Assembly: GCA_037441525.1 (NCBI GenBank)
Contig: JBBISA010000049.1
Span: forward strand, 1-30,828
Length of the DNA: 30,828 nt
Source of the DNA: SKVR01 sp037441525
GTDB taxonomy: Bacteria > Bacteroidota > Bacteroidia > Bacteroidales > UBA7960
Direction of reading: 5' to 3'
Positions 28,662 through 30,828 of this stretch are shown one piece after another. The stretch's first letter is position 1, and each line of letters begins with the position of its first letter. The notes beneath the pieces were generated by a model. That model made no database searches. It saw nothing but the letters and a program-made list of their open reading frames with translations, and was not told the origin of the DNA. A program made the translations under genes and the position numbers.

Positions 28662-30527
28662 ATGGATGGACTTAAAATATCGCAATTAGCCCCGGGTGCT
28701 CCGCTTCAAAACGCCGATAAATTCCCTGTTGCACGCGAAGGCGAAAATTACAGCATTACTGCTGCCGAAATTGTGGCAAAAATGCTTGAAGAGTTCGATA
28801 ATAAAGCTATTACCGACCTTTTCTCTGTTAATGAAACCGGCGCATTGCTCTTTAACGGTAACCCGGTTAATGCAGGCAGCTTTCCTGTTATGGAACAGAT
28901 TAACGCTTCGCGTGTACTTACCGCTGCCGACCTGGGGAAAATATATATTGTAAATCCTTCAACGGCTAACATCATCGTTACGCTTCCGCGGCTTACTGGT
29001 GATCTGCTCAACAAATCCGGTCTGAATACCGTATTCATACGCACAGTAAAAAATGACTATTCCGTTCAGGTTAAACCTTCCGGATCAAATACCATCAACT
29101 CGCTCAACTGGGTATATCTCGATTTCCCGGGCGATTGCATTGCCACCACAGTAGCCGCCTTTTCGCCTGCTTCCTATGTCCTGCAATACTCCAGGGGGTT
29201 CGACCGCTCAATAATACGTGTATCAACACAGGCCGAACTCGTTAAGGCTATGAACCGTTTCAAGGATTTCGGCCCGGGATACATTTTCCTCCAAAATTCA
29301 ATTACCCTTACCAGTAACCTTACCCTGCAGGGAACTTCGGTGTTTATAATGGGAACTGGTGCCAACCGCCCATCTCTCAACCTTTCTACGTTCCGCATTA
29401 TTACACAATCGCCCGATACTACTTTTGCCGACCTGATAATTAACGGCAATAAGGCCGATATTAATGGCGATACCCAGCGCATGCTCACCGTTTCTATTAT
29501 GAGCGACGTGGCTCACCGGGTTAACTTTATGAATCTTGGTTTCACCAATATTCTTGGCGAAACCGATAATGCCAAAGGGTTTATTGAATATACCTCCGGA
29601 TACGGTCCGCCGCCGGTTCCGCTTAAAGCTCTCACGCTTCACTTCGACAACTGCTATGCTTATACTCCGGGTGATCCTGGTACCGATTCTGCAGGTATGC
29701 ACATTAAAATAAGCCTGCAAACTGCTGCGCTAAATGTTACCGCCTTCCGTATTACCCGCCAGGATATGCTATTTAATAAAATTTTCCACGAATCGGTAAA
29801 TACAGCACTTACCACCATAATTCATGATGGTACAGCTTCTGTTGATTCTGCTGAATGGGATGATGCAGTGAACATTGCTGCCGATGCTGCCGGTACCGGT
29901 GATATTACTCTCACCGTGCTCAACGCAGCAACCCTTAAAGAAACCCCTGCCGATGCCGATAAGTTTACTTATATTGACACCCAAAATGGCAACATTCTTA
30001 AATTTCTCACCTGGGCAAACATCAAGGCAAGGCTTAAGGCTTACTTCGATACCATCTACTCTACATTCAACGGCACCTGGGCTTCACTCTCGGGTAAACC
30101 AGCAACCTTTGCCCCGGCAACACACAACAATACCGCCCACAGTGAGCAATATCTTACACAGGCCGATCTTAATAATCTTCAGGTAATAGCCGAAGGTCCT
30201 GTACAGGTATTCAGTCTGAACGAAGTGAACGTTTCGCTCGATGTGCAAAACTATCACGCCGATTGCAATGCCAATCACGTTGGCTTTATCCTGCCTACAG
30301 CTGCGCAGTTTGCAGGCATCACTTTTCACTTCAGGCATATTCGCGGCACCTATGCAATGACTGTATATCGCAGCAACACCGCACTGATTATGTTCAACAA
30401 CACCCCGGCAACAGAAATAACTACCGATGTTCCTGGCACCTGGTTGAGCCTGAAGTACGATGGAACTAATTACCATGTTTGTGCCGACTCTGGTTTAACC
30501 CTTGCTAACATTGTAGAACCATCATAA
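28662..30527 (+). CDS. putative tail fibre / receptor-binding protein, 621 aa
   Basis: The N-terminus (LKISQLAPGAPLQNADKFPVAREGENYSITAAEI) follows the pattern of Bacteroidota phage fibre proteins that begin with an ISxL...D...PVAR..xY.I attachment motif. Residues about 185-360 are repetitive, strand-rich and suggest a right-handed beta-helix (TLTSNLTLQGTSVFIMGTG and following). Later regions look like intertwined fibre segments ending in a globular tip. It probably recognises a surface polysaccharide or protein. It starts 2 nt after the preceding stop, and another tail gene starts 6 nt after its end, so it sits mid-operon. Confidence 0.65.
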   Translation: MDGLKISQLAPGAPLQNADKFPVAREGENYSITAAEIVAKMLEEFDNKAITDLFSVNETGALLFNGNPVNAGSFPVMEQINASRVLTAADLGKIYIVNPSTANIIVTLPRLTGDLLNKSGLNTVFIRTVKNDYSVQVKPSGSNTINSLNWVYLDFPGDCIATTVAAFSPASYVLQYSRGFDRSIIRVSTQAELVKAMNRFKDFGPGYIFLQNSITLTSNLTLQGTSVFIMGTGANRPSLNLSTFRIITQSPDTTFADLIINGNKADINGDTQRMLTVSIMSDVAHRVNFMNLGFTNILGETDNAKGFIEYTSGYGPPPVPLKALTLHFDNCYAYTPGDPGTDSAGMHIKISLQTAALNVTAFRITRQDMLFNKIFHESVNTALTTIIHDGTASVDSAEWDDAVNIAADAAGTGDITLTVLNAATLKETPADADKFTYIDTQNGNILKFLTWANIKARLKAYFDTIYSTFNGTWASLSGKPATFAPATHNNTAHSEQYLTQADLNNLQVIAEGPVQVFSLNEVNVSLDVQNYHADCNANHVGFILPTAAQFAGITFHFRHIRGTYAMTVYRSNTALIMFNNTPATEITTDVPGTWLSLKYDGTNYHVCADSGLTLANIVEPS

Positions 30528-30533
30528 CCGCAC

Positions 30534-30828
30534 ATGGCCGATACCAATCCATATAAAGTTACACAGTACGATCTGCTGCGCACGCTACGCGAACGCGCAG
30601 ATATTACCGTTGAAACAATTGAACAACGCAACGCTATAAAAACATTTGTACGTAAATGGGGTATGCTTGTAGCGGTTTTCAACGATGGGGAAAATACCGG
30701 CCTGTATGAATTGGCTTATAATCTCAATTCAACAACTATCGGCGATAACGCCAACTGGCAAAAAATTGAATTTGGCTCAACCTTCGACCTGCCAGCCACC
30801 ATCCACTCCGCAACCGAAAAGGAAGAAC
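30534..30828 (+). CDS. hypothetical tail-region protein, 3' end outside the window
   Basis: The frame is open from ATG 30534 to the last base of the window (98 complete codons). It begins MADTNPYKVTQYDLLRTLRER and continues with a strand-rich part that contains WGMLVAVFNDGENTGLYELAY and DNANWQKIEFGSTFDLPA, resembling phage tail-fibre accessory or collar segments. It lies 6 nt after the fibre gene in the same operon. The function cannot be judged from the visible part. Confidence 0.6.
   Translation, partial: MADTNPYKVTQYDLLRTLRERADITVETIEQRNAIKTFVRKWGMLVAVFNDGENTGLYELAYNLNSTTIGDNANWQKIEFGSTFDLPATIHSATEKEE

Overview
The window is most likely part of a tailed-phage (siphovirus-like) genome or prophage of a Bacteroidota host, read from accessory DNA on the left into virion genes on the right. 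Host assignment rests on three things. Promoters have the Bacteroidota form TTTG-N20-TAnnTTTG (clearest at 574-605). There is almost no Shine-Dalgarno sequence in front of genes. Several proteins resemble families typical of Bacteroidota phages: a DUF6712-like protein, a P22_AR_N-type antirepressor and a XerD-like recombinase remnant. Every convincing gene is on the + strand. No phage integrase, lysin or replication module is visible, so the element continues to the right.

Layout. 1-1562: small cassette-like genes of unknown function, then the 3' stump of a tyrosine recombinase and a terminator. 1650-1890: an array of ten copies of a decamer, ATGTAGTGAA, in both orientations, in front of the first phage gene. 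2011-7174: two small genes, an S49 protease fused to a scaffold-like coiled coil, the major capsid protein, a tube-like protein with a hydrophobic head, and a Stealth-like sugar-phosphate transferase. 7280-11019: a coiled-coil protein, a PLD-like protein, two small-terminase candidates and the large terminase. 11020-12290: an accessory island with a RadC-type JAB protein and a small conserved protein. 12365-17352: portal, a duplicated DUF6712-like connector, a candidate unimolecular spanin, neck/tail proteins and a P-loop kinase. 17353-22800: a second accessory island with decayed genes, hairpins, small early-type genes, an XRE regulator and a frameshifted antirepressor. 22861-30828: tail module with a tail-completion candidate, tape measure, distal tail protein, tail fibre and a further gene cut by the window end.

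The most informative new observation is a repeated promoter. Five virion operons (starting at 3037, 7280, 12365, 22861 and 26926) are each preceded by GTCCTT, exactly 21 nt, then TAnnnTTGC. GTCCTT sits where the host -33 TTTG should be, which suggests a dedicated late-transcription system. A second repeated element of about 38 bp ending in GGCATGGG lies 8-9 nt upstream of three accessory genes (11263, 11825, 18113) and is absent elsewhere in the window, so the two accessory islands share their own expression or mobility signal. The capsid gene is the only intact gene ending in TAG, and the frame continues with eight Gly/Ser/Pro-type codons to a TAA, a possible readthrough extension.

All functions were assigned by reading motifs and gene order, without database searches. 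Structural calls (protease, capsid, large terminase, portal, tape measure) are the firmest. Small accessory genes are mostly unassigned.
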